From Acanthacorydalis orientalis (Eukaryota; Arthropoda; Insecta; Megaloptera; Corydalidae), in contig CM068313.1 of NCBI GenBank assembly GCA_034766995.1, positions 21,745,012-21,809,011 on the forward strand: 64,000 bases of DNA, in the 5' to 3' direction. A program made the position numbers and the translations under genes. The number at the start of each line of letters is the position of its first letter. The stretch's first letter is position 1. The notes beneath the pieces were generated by a model. The model searched no databases and was not told where the DNA came from. It saw nothing but the letters and a program-made list of their open reading frames with translations. Positions 16,058-29,793 of this stretch are shown in pieces.

Positions 16058-17875
16058 TGCACACACACATATATTACATATGTACGTACATACATATATA
16101 TACAAATAAAATTAATATCAAAGCAGTTTTTGTAATGCACTAAAAGTTTTTATTGCAAGATGTACATTTAAGCAAACCACACTTTTATGTTAATCTAAAA
16201 ATCTAAACATTTTGTGAATTAATAAGTATTCATTTCTATGCACTGGTTACCAATTTGTTTTTATATCATGAAATGTATTTTACTTGAAATAAAAAAACAA
16301 AAATTGTGTGTATATGTAGCAGTGATTATTCACTTTAATCCAAGATAAACCATTTAGTTATATTTTTTTATAACATTGAGGTTTTAAAATAACACATTTG
16401 CAAATATAGTCTTAGAAGGAAAACACATTTCAAAAATTGAGTTTTTCATTGATTCGGATCAATATTTTTAATAACTTTTAGTTCATATTTAATGAATTAT
16501 ATGATAAAAACCAGTTCATAATATAAATATTTATACATACTGTGACTTCTACTACTATTGGACAGATTGTGCTATACAGTCTTCCTCTCAAATATGGTTT
16601 GTGCCTTATGGCAAGTTAAGAAAATATTAAAATACAAACTTATGTGCAGTATTTTATATTTTCAGAAATTTGTTTTTGATAATTATACTTAATTTTTATA
16701 AAACCATGGTCATGACTACAAACAAAATTAAATTTTTCAAGAACGGTTCTTAATTGAAATTTGCAATGAACAAATTCTAATTTTCTGAAGTAGTTTATAA
16801 ATATTTTATATTAATATTCATACGAATGAAATTAGTGGAATATTAAAAAATAATATTTCAATTCAATTATTGCACATAGTCACAATACTTTTATATTTAT
16901 TATTACATTCACTTAAAAAAATATTTAATCATTAAACACTAACAACAAAAAATATATTAATAAAAGAACTGTTTATTATCAGTTTTCTTCACTTATTAAA
17001 ATGGTATAATTATTATGTTTGTCGGACGAATTTTTTTTATTTAGTAAAATCGATATATTTTATCAAAAATTACTTTAATCATTGGACTTTATGACAAATT
17101 AAAAAGTTTTTTGTGATACAAATTAAGAATAGATGAATATGATATTAAATAATTATTTTATAATTATTTAATAATGATATAAAATGTCTTTGATGTTACA
17201 GTAATATATTAAAACATATATTCTTATTCATGCAAATTTTATTTTTCTAATTTTGTTCAATTAATTTATATTTTTTTTAGATTTGACTTAATTACTTAAT
17301 TTTACTTGATCTACATTTATTTATTAAAAGTTTAAACTAATTCATCCATTCATAATGAATTGGGTATACTATTCTAAATAATCTATTTGTAAATTAACTT
17401 ATTCAGGATTAAAACATAAGGAACAAACAAAACAAAAAGTAACATGCATATATGATAACAGTTTTGTTACTTGACAATAAAAGCAATTCTGCTTCTAACA
17501 AATCGTTAATATACATATATTTAAATTTATTACTATCCACATTTTTATTATTAAACTAATCTTAGTGTTGATGAATCATACTAGTAAGTACTAAATATTG
17601 ATGTAAAGTTTTTATATTTGTTATATCAAAACTAGATCAAATATACTACATTATTAACTACTTCACATAATTTAACGTGCTGTTTAATTTAATATAGCAC
17701 AATCTAGAGCTGCAAGAAATACTGCAAAACATTTAATTTGAATAATACATAAACACATAATATACAATAACTTACATTGAAATGAATAATTAAACTCAAT
17801 GTAAACATATGTTTAAACCCTGTTCATAAAAAATGAAATGATAATATATGGTCATAAAGATTTTATGAAGAATGA

Positions 17876-17928
<53 letters not shown>

Positions 17929-18189
17929 ATACATTTTGTATACAAATATTTAAAATTGTATAACTGAAATTTTATTAACTTTTACAACAAAATTAAACTA
18001 ATAAAATTAGATAAATGTTTTCATATCTTCATACAATCATATTTATTTATATACACTTGTAATTAATTTTAACAATTTACAATTTAATATAAAAAATATG
18101 AACACTGAAGCACTAACAAACCATGTACTCATCAGTGGTACATTAAAATTTTCTAAAACAATGTTTATAAAAAGTTATTTTTAATATTT

Positions 18190-18343
18190 ATATATATATA
18201 TACATACACACATATATATATACACACATATACATACATATATATATATACACACATATACATACACATATATATACACACATACATACATATATATATA
18301 TATATACACACATACATATATATATATATGTGTGTGTGTGTGC
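18190..18343. repeat. Compound (TA)/(CATA)/(TG) microsatellite
   Basis: Alternating ATACACACAT and TATATA blocks over about 150 bp. Confidence 0.9.
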
Positions 18344-20045
18344 TAATATACATATACCACATGCGTATGATTATTTTGTTTTAATAATAGGCGATAAAAT
18401 TATATATTGAGTTAATATGGTAGAATCCAGAAATTTATGACAATACCATGATGCTAGTTACAAAAATTGCAAGTATAAGTGAAGTCTGTTTTGGTATAAA
18501 CAGTTATTCAATTATTTAATGCACGTCTATCCTGATCTTAGGAATACAAATCAGAGAAAAAATATGTTATAACTTCATCACAGAGAATCATGAAGAACAT
18601 TCATCTCATAATCAAATAACAAAAATGCACATTACCTATATTGTTTACTTCTATAACAATGGATAGTTATATAGATTCTACATAATGAATGAAGAACTAT
18701 TACAATTGTACATATATTTTTATAACTGTCATAACTAAAAATAAATAATTGCAAGTTTATCAAAGTACATAAACACACAGATTCTGCTCTAATTATATAA
18801 GTGAAAATTTTTAAATTACATATAGGATTTGTAATATAATTTACATAATCATTTCTCTTGTTAAGTGATATTTACATCAATAATTTTCAGCAAATAATAC
18901 TGTTCAATTCTTTGAATTAAAGAACATAAATGTTGTATACTATGTTGTAATAAATACAACATAGTATAAAGTTATCATGACATTGAATGATTTTTCAGAA
19001 ACTACACCATATTATTTCTTAATTTAGAAACTACTTAACTACAAAAAGAACTTTATTTTAGATACATTTTCTTTGCGTTTACCTTTTTAGTGCATAAAAT
19101 TTTAAAAAGACACTAAATGTATTGATAATAAATATCCGCATTAATAATTATTTTTAAGGTAAAAATTAAAAATATATTGCTTATTAAAACTAATATTTTT
19201 GTGTTAAAATAGTTTTGCATCAAACAAAAGATACATGTACATAGATATGTTTATACAATATGCTTTAGTTAATATTAATAGAGATGAATTTTTTAAAGTT
19301 ACTGTCAATTTATTTTCATATTGTACCACTGGTTTTGCAATCAGACATTTTAGTAAGTATAATCATATTTGTTATCAACTATGATTATAACAGATGTTAA
19401 ATACATACTATTTTAGTTATATATATATATATATATATAAACGCATACACACCAGTAAACACGCAACAATTTACATATAAATCGTTTGTTTTGTAACAGA
19501 GTGCTATACATTGGCCTTAAATTATTTTGGTCTTTTTAAATTTGTTTTGAAATAAGAACTTAAATATTCTTATGTAACTAAAGGAATGAAACATTTATTC
19601 AAACTAATAATTCATTTGTTAATGATATACCCAGTCACCAAATAACACAATATTAGTTTTATATAGAAAAATATATACTTACACACAATAGATAAATAGG
19701 AACAATAAACTTAACATAGAGTAGTATTTAAAATAACAATAAATCTGTCATATATATTTTGTTGTCATATGATTACAAACTAAAATAATGTATTGACCAT
19801 TACCTTATTTGTCATAAAATAATAACTGTGCTTATTTTAAGCATAGGGACAGATTTACACCATCATTCATTTTACACACACATAAACATACATACATATA
19901 TAAATATATATATATATATATACACAAATATACATTTTTAATTTCTATTTATTTTAATTTAAATGCTGCAACTATTTGCAAGTAAATAATACAATATACT
20001 GAAGCAAAAGGAATAAATCTACCTATCTTTATTAATTATCTAGCT

Positions 20046-20086
<41 letters not shown>

Positions 20087-20289
20087 TAAAAAATCCATAT
20101 TATATTCTTACTTTCAATAGCAAATATAAACATTTATATTTAAAATTTCACAACCTTGTAATAGATTATTGATATTATTATTCACGTACAAATAGTTTTT
20201 ATACACGAAACTTATGGAAAAACACAATTTATACATTAATAACACATTTGCACATACGAATGTTTATATACAAACGTGTATGTATGTAT

Positions 20290-20297
20290 GTATGTAA

Positions 20298-20334
<37 letters not shown>

Positions 20335-20412
20335 TATACACATACATACCCATACACATATACATTTATATATATATATATATATATATACATATATACA
20401 CACACACACACA
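20290..20412. repeat. Compound (TATG)/(TA)/(CA) microsatellite
   Basis: Repeats read open in several frames on both strands, which is an artefact of period 2 and period 4 units. Confidence 0.9.
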
Positions 20413-20710
20413 AAAGCACAGATGCATATTTGCACATTTTCTTCCATTCCTATTCATACACATGCACGCAAGCATATAATTTACGCCTACAGCATGTATG
20501 CGTACACATCTAATAAAATATTTAATTTTCCTATGGAAATTTAAGTAGCTGCTTTAAACTTCTTAATGAGATTATTTTTTATTGAAATATATAAATAATA
20601 ATATATTTTTCACTATAACTTCATCTTACAAAACAGTATTCATAATAATATTAACGTTTCCACAAAATTCTTATCACACCATTTAATAATACTTCCAAAA
20701 TTGATTGTAG

Positions 20711-21127
20711 TTATTTTACAGCAAGCATTTCTTTCAATCGTCTCATAATATGTGAACCGATATCTCTTACTTCTGGCCACTGCTTAAGCACAAATACAAT
20801 TGACAGAACTACTATTACTGTAGTTAAAATTCGGACCCTATAAATAAGAATAAATTTACTATTTACACAATTATTTTTATTACTGTATCTACCTTGTACG
20901 CAAAAATGGCATAATAATACCAGCAGCTGTTGCAACTAGCAATAAAACCACTTGTAACACAGTGAGAACAACATTTATAAGTTTTACTACCAATGCACGA
21001 GCATTACTATTATCTAATCCTTCTAAAGTTACATATTGTTGTTGTTGAAGAGCTTGATGTTCCATTTTACATATCTAAAATGTAATATGTGTATGTATGT
21101 GTATATATATATATATATATATTTATA

Positions 21128-21170
<43 letters not shown>

Positions 21171-23615
21171 TTATATATATATATATATATATATAATAAA
21201 ATAAATACATACTTTTGTTTGACAATGTTCTAACATTTCATGAATATCACGAAGCCTTTCTTCACTTTGGTATTGTACTTTTTCTTCCATATCAGCTAAA
21301 GCTTGTTTCAAATTTTCTACTTCATTCTGATGTAACTCAGTTAAATCATTTATCTGTACAAAAGGATTATAAAAAAACAACTCATTTTATAAATAAAAAT
21401 TAATATATAAATTAAATTACTAATAATTAATAATGATATAAACAATAAAACATTTTTGATGTATATCAAAAATTATAATGATTAATAATTTACCTGTTCC
21501 TCAAGTCTTTCGCATCTAAATCTCTCTTCTTGAAGGGCAGCATTCAAATATTGTACTTCAGCTTGGAGATTTTTTAAACCATCCATACGTTCTCTTAATC
21601 TCTCATATTCCTCTCGTCGTTCTTGTAATTCATTAAAAATTGGTTTTAAACTGTAAACATCACCTGGAGCACGATTTGCTGTTGCTTCTGCATGATTACC
21701 ACTACCACTCTGATAACTAAAATATAATTGAAATTTAATAATGTTTGTATTAGCAAAAGTACTCAGAAATAAGGAATTTTTAAAACTATAATACATTTCA
21801 TTCTTTAATTGTAATAATATTTATAAAAAAAAAACAGATCTAATGAATTAATAATAAAAACTCACCCTGGCATGCTTTCTGATGTTACACTACTGCATTC
21901 ACTACCTTCTTCACTAGGAAATTTATTAGCTGAATGACTATGTGAACCGGTATGTGAGCCTCCAGTTGTCGGTAATGTCCCAGCAGGTAATGTTGCTGAT
22001 CCATGATGTGTAGTACCACTTCCTCCTCCACCTCCTGTTCCACCAGATCCCTCTGCAGAACTACCCCCTATGTACCATGCTAGAGATTAGAACAAGGCAT
22101 TCAGGAGACAGGCTTAAAAAGGTTATACAATTTAACATAATTGTTAACCCATCAAAGCTGTACTTATTCAGTTATTATTTAATAACATTTAGACTTTGAA
22201 TATGTTTTAAAATAATATGTATTTAAAAGTTGCCTTTTCAGTTCTTATATTTCTTATTAAAAAGAAAATTACTATATATAAAGACTTTTACATTACATTA
22301 ACTTACTTGAAAGTTGATTTATATTATCTGCACTTCCAAATTTATTTTTAATTAAATGTGCAAACTCTCGTGGTTTTGACATTACTGATCCACTAAATCC
22401 AGTTATTCCATCACGAATATTTCCACCAACATTTCTAAAAAAAAATTATTTTTATGCAGCTTTCATAACGAAAAATTTATTCATTTAAAATCAATATAAG
22501 CTTATGTGCATATAGACATACATTAATTTAAAGGTAAAAGAATATCAGTTTTTATAGTAAAAATAAATTTTATATATTATTTACTTAATGAAAATTAAAA
22601 TTTTTAGAAATTGAATTTTAAGACTTACTTTAACCCTTGACCTACATCCCGTAAAACAGCACGAGGCTGACGAGTGGAACCTTGCTGTGTAGATCCACCA
22701 GGTGTTTCCCAATCACGCATTTTTTTACTATATGATTCTAATTTTTTTTGTAGTTGAGCAATAACATGAGCACTTTTTTGATTCTTTTTTTCAAATACAG
22801 CCTTAATTCGTTGCAACTGCTGCTTATCAGCATTAGCTGCCAGTTTTAAATATTCATTGACGTTTTCTAAAAAGTAATACGACACACAAAATTTAAAACA
22901 TACTTCAAATGATGTGAAAAGTTCAGATTTAAATTAAAAAACTTTTAACTATTTAAAATATACAACAAAAAATCAAAATTTGTTTCTTTTACCATCTCTT
23001 TCTCTTTGTTCTTCACGAATAAGATCTTTAGTACGACTAATTTTACTTTGTAGATGATTTAATGCAGCATCAACACGACTGCAATTTGAAGCATCTGTTT
23101 CATCAATTCCAACAATTGTTCCACCTAATTCTCCACTTCCATTACTAAGAAGTGATGCAGATGCCAAATAGTAGTCAGTATCCTGATCAATATAATAATT
23201 TATATAGGACAAAAATTAAATAAAAAAAATAATTTTAATTATATAAACAAATATTTAAACTTTTAAAATAGCTTGCAAATAATAAGATATAATTTGATAA
23301 ACAATTAGTGCATACATCTAGTTCTGAAGCAACAATATACTCATCGGTGGGTTGAATAACTGCCTGCTCAACACTTGTTCCTCGATGTGGTGTAGTTGGT
23401 AAATCTTCATGTTCTGCTGTGCCACTTCTTTCTCTTCTATGTGTTGGGGAACGCTGCCGACCACGAAGGCTTCCTGAACCTCCTGCAGTGTTTGAAGATC
23501 CTTCAGACATCTAAAAAGAGGTCATTTTCATAATTAATTAAAACAATATTTTTATGATAACAAGAAAATTAATAAATGTTCAGTAAAATTTTAAAAATTA
23601 AAAAAAAACAATTAT

Positions 23616-23660
<45 letters not shown>

Positions 23661-24328
23661 CAGTTTCCTTAAATAATATACTATAATATTTCTTATATAT
23701 ATATAAGAAATAATGTATAGTATATTATTTAAGGAAACTGACATTTTCATATAAATCTGAAATTAATGTATAAAAATTATTTTAAAAAATCATATATATG
23801 TATATATATATACATATAAACAATATTATTGCCATTATATTAATTTAATATTTTATGATTCATACATATATTATAAAAATAACTTTTATACATTCATTTC
23901 ATATTATATTATTTGTTTTTATATATTATATATACAAATGTCAGTTTCCTTAAATAATATACTATAAATTATTTCCTCCAAATTTTATTTCTTTAATAAA
24001 TATATGCACGCATACATACATATATATATATAATATGTATATATACACACACACACATATATATATATACGTGTGTGTGTGTGCGTATATGTGAGTAAAT
24101 ATAATTAAAATTGGTAAAAATTTTAAAATATTTAGTTTACTAAAGAATCATATTTTGGTCTCTATTAGATGTAAGAGAATTATGTAAATCAAAAATTACC
24201 TTACTATCATGCATAACTGATTGATGAATAGGATGAGAATCCTGAGTTGTTTTGAGCCTGCAAGGAGAGGCACTACGGCTAGAAGTTTTACTTGCTGAAG
24301 GCTGCCCAATAACATGCAAACTATCCAT
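20711..24328 (-). CDS. Dmtn: TMCC-family transmembrane and coiled-coil protein (Dementin-like)
   Basis: Ten exons on the minus strand: 24328-24200, 23510-23316, 23182-22993, 22866-22629, 22434-22307, 22067-21866, 21716-21494, 21353-21213, 21074-20893 and 20837-20711. All junction phases close, giving 584 aa. The N-terminus is Ser/Pro-rich. The middle carries the family signatures [29 protein letters not shown] and [20 protein letters not shown] (coiled coil), then [28 protein letters not shown] low-complexity Gly/Ser/Thr/His exon (22067-21866), a second long coiled coil and two C-terminal membrane segments (about 514-538 and 546-560) follow. TMCC proteins are endoplasmic-reticulum membrane proteins that oligomerise through the coiled coil; Dementin is the Drosophila TMCC2 orthologue. 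The symbol is given on family grounds. Intron 1 holds the palindromic repeat trio. Confidence 0.93.
21092..21196. repeat. (TA)n array within a TMCC intron
   Basis: An interrupted TA tract filling most of the short intron between exons 21353-21213 and 21074-20893. Confidence 0.9.
23654..23747. repeat. Near-perfect palindrome in TMCC intron 1
   Basis: The arms read ATGTCAGTTTCCTTAAATAA outward and its complement inward around a (TA)n centre. They differ only by a 2-base indel and a few bases near the loop. A third, direct copy of the arm lies at 23936-23974. Confidence 0.85.
23936..23974. repeat. Third copy of the palindrome arm
   Basis: It repeats the 23654-23700 arm in the same orientation for about 34 bp, beginning next to another TA-rich tract. 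Confidence 0.8.
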
Positions 24329-25123
24329 GGCAATGACAACCTAAATTTCATTCACATATTTATAACTTCCGATACAATAACTATAATAGAAAGAATAAAT
24401 AATAAAGAATATATAAAATACAATAAATAATAGAAAGTAAGTACAAACTGATATTACCAAAAAATACTTATCAAATTTATTATCTACTGATAATTTTTTA
24501 AAATAATTTGTAATTAAACCAATTAAAATTATTTTTATTTTATTGAAAAGTAGAATATTTTAAGAAATAAAATATAAATATTATTCTTTTCAATTAAACA
24601 AATGTAGAACTATAATCAAAATAAGAAAATTTTTTTTATTCAATTTTTAGTATTCTACATTTTAAGACATTTGAAATATATTTTTTAATTTTAGTAGTAT
24701 ATATTAAACATAAACAAAAAATATACACAATAAATTTGTAGGTAATAGTACAATACCTGTATTCGCAAATAAAATTAAATAAAAATGAAGTAAATCGAAC
24801 TTTGTTCCCAATATTTACCTATTTAATAATTATCATGATTGATAATTAATTATGTTGTATACAAAAAACAAACAATTTTCACCTCACAATTACAATTAAC
24901 ACAATTTTAAAACTTAATTTCTGCCAACTCAAGGTAAACTTAGAAATTATTTAATACGTGCCAATAGTTATACAAAACAATAGACGTGAATCGACTATTG
25001 TTATGTGACTAGCTCTGTCAAATATGTCATTCGACATATTAATTAGAACGAAGTAAGCAGCAGAAGTAATACACTTATCATTAAAAAAAACCCACATAAC
25101 CTCAAAATATTTATCACTGCACT
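24329..25123. other. Spacer between GSKIP 3' end and TMCC first coding exon
   Basis: AT-rich, no coding exon. It should hold the TMCC promoter and 5' UTR and the GSKIP 3' UTR. The less AT-rich segment at about 24950-25030 is a candidate promoter region, but no motif is certain. Confidence 0.4.
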
Positions 25124-25465
25124 TTATTCATTCGCTAATTTTTCTAATTTCCTTATCAATTCATCACCAAAGGACTTTTTATACGAAGAACTTATGCAAT
25201 TTAGTAAACTATATGGTGTTTCAAAATATTCGTCATTCTTTAAGTTGTTACAGTCGTGATACTTTCCTACAATACAAAATCCTAATGCAGATAATTCTAT
25301 ACAATAATTTTCATTTTCCAGAGTAGTTAAATTAAAATAAATTTTTTCGTCTGAAGATTGTAATTTGGTGGTCAATGTTACATTTTTAACATGATGTTTA
25401 ATATCGTTAATAACTGCATTCGCTTCGATTTTCCAATTTTCTTCATCTAACACATTTCCAGACAT
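25124..25465 (-). CDS. GSKIP: GSK3-beta interaction protein
   Basis: A single intronless frame of 113 aa from the ATG at 25465 to the TAA at 25124-25126. The pattern EANAVINDIKHHVKNV, then YCIELSALGFCIVG, a TPYSLL turn and a C-terminal helix (YKKSFGDELIRKLEKLA) matches the GSKIP domain. The last helix corresponds to the segment that in mammals binds and inhibits GSK3-beta. The N-terminal helix corresponds to the region that docks the PKA regulatory subunit. It is shorter than the human protein (139 aa), lacking only the variable N-terminus. It acts in the cytosol as an adaptor in Wnt/PKA signalling. It lies about 800 bp upstream of the TMCC gene on the same strand. Confidence 0.9.
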   Translation of the reverse strand: MSGNVLDEENWKIEANAVINDIKHHVKNVTLTTKLQSSDEKIYFNLTTLENENYCIELSALGFCIVGKYHDCNNLKNDEYFETPYSLLNCISSSYKKSFGDELIRKLEKLANE

Positions 25466-25823
25466 TATATAAAAAATAATTTACTACCAATATTCTTAAA
25501 CAAAGCAAAAGTACACTACAAAATAATTTCACTGATTATTTTGAACATTGATACGAAGTATTTATAAAATGTACTCAGAACACTGCATACTATTCTTGAA
25601 TCAGGCAAAGGACAATTTACTAGAGCTTTTCTTTAAAGCACACTTTAATTTGTCATATTTTTATTAATTATAAATTATGAAGACAATTATCCATAAACTT
25701 TTAACACAATAACTTGTATTATCTTTTTACTTGAATGAATCTCTCTTCTCATTTAAAAACAGTTTAGAGGAAAAAATCCCCATTAACACACGTACCTATG
25801 CTCATACTAAATACATAAATATA

Positions 25824-25898
<75 letters not shown>

Positions 25899-25902
<4 letters not shown>

Positions 25903-26007
25903 CTATTATTATTTACGATAATTTTTACAGAAAGTGATAAAATACTAAGTCGAACTATCGATATATATTTTAATAAAATGTTAGAAAAGTTTGTAGCTGC
26001 TATAAAT

Positions 26008-26075
<68 letters not shown>

Positions 26076-26095
26076 ATATATATATATACATATAT

Positions 26096-26177
<82 letters not shown>

Positions 26178-26286
26178 ATTTATAGCAGCTACAAACTTTT
26201 CTAACATTTTATTAAAATATATATCGATAGTTCGACTTAGTATTTTATCACTTTCTGTAAAAATTATCGTAAATAATAATAGAATT
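25899..26286. repeat. Perfect 115-bp inverted repeat around a (TA)n loop
   Basis: Arm 25899-26013 and arm 26172-26286 are exact reverse complements as read. The ~158-bp centre (26014-26171) is TA-rich and nearly self-complementary, so the whole 388 bp is close to one palindrome. The same short peptide ([14 protein letters not shown]) can be read from both strands, which shows the symmetry. It is not a gene. Confidence 0.95.
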
Positions 26287-26333
26287 CACTATTTTTCTTT
26301 GACTAATTTTACTATTTTTGATCTATCTATCTA

Positions 26334-26334
<1 letters not shown>

Positions 26335-26417
<83 letters not shown>
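26335..26417. repeat. (TA)n microsatellite
   Basis: About 83 bp of TA preceded by (CTAT)n, 50 bp outside the palindrome. Confidence 0.95.
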
Positions 26418-26419
<2 letters not shown>

Positions 26420-27564
26420 CTACACTAAAGAATTAAAATAAATACGTTCAATTTATAAGAAAGCATATATATATTATGCACATAAATAAGTACCTTCAAT
26501 TTTTAAACACAATTTGCGATATTTGTTCTACATTTTGTATTGAGAACCTCATGACATAATTCTGTTTTTGAACAATAAATATAAATTATTAATTGGATTG
26601 TTAAAAATGATTTTGTTTTTCTTTTTTAAAAAAAAAAAAAAAACAAAAATATGGTCAATAAACGCATAACACCAAATATAAAAATAGACAGATTCAATAT
26701 TGAACACTAATTTTTTTTAAAAACAATTACAAATAACAGTACTTAGAATTCAAATTACAATGTCCATGAAACGAACATTATTGTAAAAACATTTACATTT
26801 CTCTAAATAATTTTAATTTTAAAATTTAAAGCAGTAATACAACACTTTTAAAAAATCACTGCATTAAAATGCAATTGTTACTATAAGAACTTGCAAATAA
26901 TGATACACAGAATACATCAGAAATACTTCATTCTTTGACAACATTTTTGAAAATACTTTTAAATTTTATTATTAAGTTCATTTCTTTTTTAGATGAAATA
27001 CAGTTTGAATTTCAACAATTTATTTTTTCATATTTCCAATGTTGTGTATATTATATTATCATTAATTAGCAACTATACTTAAGAAATAATATGTGCGTGG
27101 GCGCATACTTTTTTTAAAAAAATACTTAATTTTCTCACGTTTAATATTATTACACCACAAATCAGAAACTAGATTAATAAAATTTTTCGATAAGATATAC
27201 TTTAGATAACTATTGTTAATAATAATTTTATTTCAATATTTAATACAGAATAATTCATACATACTGTTTTAAGATAAAAATACGCGATATTATTAATAGC
27301 AAATGATAAGTACAATACTAATATTTGTACTTTTTAGAGTGTCGCATTTTTTTAAAGAGTACTTTTATGTGATAAAATTCAAAAAAGATTAATTACATTT
27401 AATACAAAATATGTTTTTATAAGAAAAAGTTCAATAATAATGACTTTCTGACAGCATTGACGCTTTTTCCTTGATCAAACAAAATGTTTCAAGAGTACGA
27501 ATAGTCTTGTTCTGATGACGAAAAATAAGATGGTAAAATTTTATTCCGTCAATTTCTGCGAGTT

Positions 27565-29149
27565 TTAAAATATAATTTTTGACGAATTATCTTCAATAAA
27601 AATACATGTGTCTTCTTTTAGTATTCTTCGAATGCAATTATTCTTGATTTCTTGTAATAATGCATAATTATATGAATTTAGTTGTTTTGGAGAAATGTGT
27701 ATATATCTAAAATCTAATTATTACAATTAAATGTTTAGAAATATATTTTTTTGTTTTTTATTACCGCAATGCATAGCACAGATATCTTTGATTACTTCCA
27801 TATTCTTTAAAATTCCCTTATATTCTATATGGATTAATGACTGACATCGCTGTAACATTATTAGTAGAAGATCATCTAATGCCTCACAATTGTTTCTTAT
27901 ATGCAGTTTAAAAGTAACTAAAAAATAATTCAATTAGCATATTGCTTTAGTTTCTTATAATTTTTTCGTGCGGTACCAAGAGTTTTAGAGAAATTATCAA
28001 TCAGCAATTTTATAGTAGCACGAAAATTGCAACTTCTGCTTTGATCCCATACATACCAAGATTTCATAGCAAAATTTTGTAATGGCATACCACGTACTAA
28101 TAGATAGTATGTTTCTTCAAAATGGCAAATATTTACTGCAATTATATTAGTTTGTAATCATTTAATGTTTGATGATACATGTGCGATTAAATAAGTAATA
28201 ATTTAATTAAATATTGATATATTTCAATATTTCACTATCTAAAAAATATTCGCACATAAAATTTATTTTAATCATTACTTAGCTTTAAACCAACATGCAA
28301 ATTTACGCATCTGTGAGTTATTTTTCTCCATACATCTTCACTGATGAAATGACTTCTTGAGTCAGAATCTCGAACTGTTATATCGATATAACTTAACACA
28401 ACATTGTTGCTTCTGACAATAGCTAATAAGGTTTCATTACACACGATTGGATATCCAAGTTTAAGTACATTTAAAAATTGTAAATTTTCAAGTGCTTGTA
28501 TAAAATGGGAAAATGATAGTGGTGTTTTCCATTCGTGATATGCACCACGTATATTTAAATATTGCAAAGTTCGTTGTACACTATTAATACAAGATGACAA
28601 TAAGTATATTTCTGAAGCACTTAGATTCACATTATAAAACGTAATGTACTTTAAATTAGTTTGGGTGCTAAAACGTTGAAAATTTACATGGTAAATTATA
28701 TCATTAACAAATAATAGTTTTTAAAATAAAAATACATTAAATATATTTTTGCTCTAAATACAATTGGCATCGGTTGTTATTAAGTTTGTTATTTTTTGTA
28801 TAGAAAAAATTAATAACATTTTTTTAAAGCACGACATAATTAACTTTTCATAATATTCCTTGTTTTGATTAATTATTATTCCTTCTGGCAATGTTTTAAA
28901 ATCATTGTTTATAAAACTGATCCTTAAGATTTTGAATATAAAATTTGTGAACTGCATATAGTTAATAGAGTGGAAAAATTTCGAGAAAAGATCAATTAGT
29001 AATTTAATAATAACGTATATTTAAAAAATAATATATATCCAATTTAGAAAGCTAAATACAGAACATGATATACCGTACTAAAAAATATGATATTAAAAAT
29101 TAACTAAATATAGTTTTAAAATAGCATTATCACAATTAAAAGAAATATA

Positions 29150-29209
<60 letters not shown>

Positions 29210-29254
29210 ATATATATATATATATATACAATATATATATATATATATATATAT

Positions 29255-29300
<46 letters not shown>

Positions 29301-29793
29301 AAATTTACCCAATAAATTTAAAAAGGCGATGGACCATTTTTTTAAATTTCCATGCATACCACCAATTGGTTAATCGCAAATAAATTAATTGAACTTTATA
29401 TTTTATTAAGTGTAAAAAAAATTCACAGCTTTCATTTGCAACATTGATATTATCTTGAGTCCATTCTTTGTGTAAATATGGATTTAACCACACAAAATTT
29501 ATTGAATTAATACTTTTTCCAAATTTTTTTATAAAAACACTGGTAAATGGTTCTTAAAAAAATGTTGAATTAAAGGTAGTAAAAATATAAAAAACACATT
29601 ACATATAAGCAAAAAATATTTACTTACCTTTAAAATCCACATCAACATAAATAAACATGTGCCTCCAAAGCGAGGGACTCTGTAGCACTAAAGCCCAACG
29701 ATGGCATACGAATTCACATGCACTACGATCTTTTCGTGACAAAAAACCGAATATTTTTATTAAAATGATATCTGGTAAATTTTCCCAATCCAT
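27565..29793 (-). CDS. F-box protein with leucine-rich-like repeats
   Basis: The N-terminal exon 29793-29628 encodes an F-box (MDWENLPDIILIKIFGFLS...ACEFVCHRW...LWRHMF), the Skp1-binding motif of SCF ubiquitin ligases. A frame-consistent model joins 29552-29309, 28667-28279, 28135-27977, 27917-27765 and 27713-27565 to give 419 aa. Its middle has irregular leucine-rich segments (LQYLNIRGAYHEW, LQFLNVLKLGYPIV). The last exon uses the acceptor at 27715-27714, which gives DFRYIHISPKQL. Overall it resembles FBXO39/FBXL-type substrate receptors, and the substrate is unknown. Caution: an open stretch at 28754-28951 looks like another leucine-rich exon (ILRISFINNDFKTLPEG) but cannot be joined in phase. 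Either it is a decayed exon or a sequence error hides it. Confidence 0.7.
28754..28951 (-). pseudogene. Possible decayed or mis-sequenced exon of the F-box gene
   Basis: It begins directly after a splice acceptor (28953-28952) and reads about 65 residues of leucine-rich-like protein. The flanking exons leave two bases (phase 2) while this block needs phase 0, and it has no good donor in the right phase. Homopolymer T runs in the neighbouring exon are possible indel sites. Confidence 0.45.
29154..29298. repeat. (TA)n array with CAATATA interruptions
   Basis: About 145 bp inside an F-box gene intron, interrupted three times by TACAATATA. Confidence 0.95.

Larger units (their letters stand above)
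16058..20710. other. Gene-free stretch between convergent PNKP and TMCC genes
   Basis: 4.65 kb without a supportable coding exon. PNKP and the TMCC gene converge here, so long 3' UTRs are likely, but no cDNA evidence is visible. Compound TA/CA/TATG arrays lie at about 17880-17932, 18190-18343, 19420-19440, 20047-20083 and 20290-20412. Apparent open frames across them are repeat translations. Confidence 0.6.
25466..27564. other. Gene-free stretch with a large palindrome
   Basis: No coding exon is seen. It contains TA arrays at 25820-25898 and 26335-26417 and the 388-bp palindrome listed separately. The remainder is plain AT-rich sequence. Confidence 0.6.

Noticed and set aside
25899..26286. 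Reading the 26-kb palindrome as a MITE or a bidirectional microgene ([14 protein letters not shown] on both strands)
   Set aside because: No target-site duplication or terminal motif, and the shared peptide simply reflects exact symmetry.
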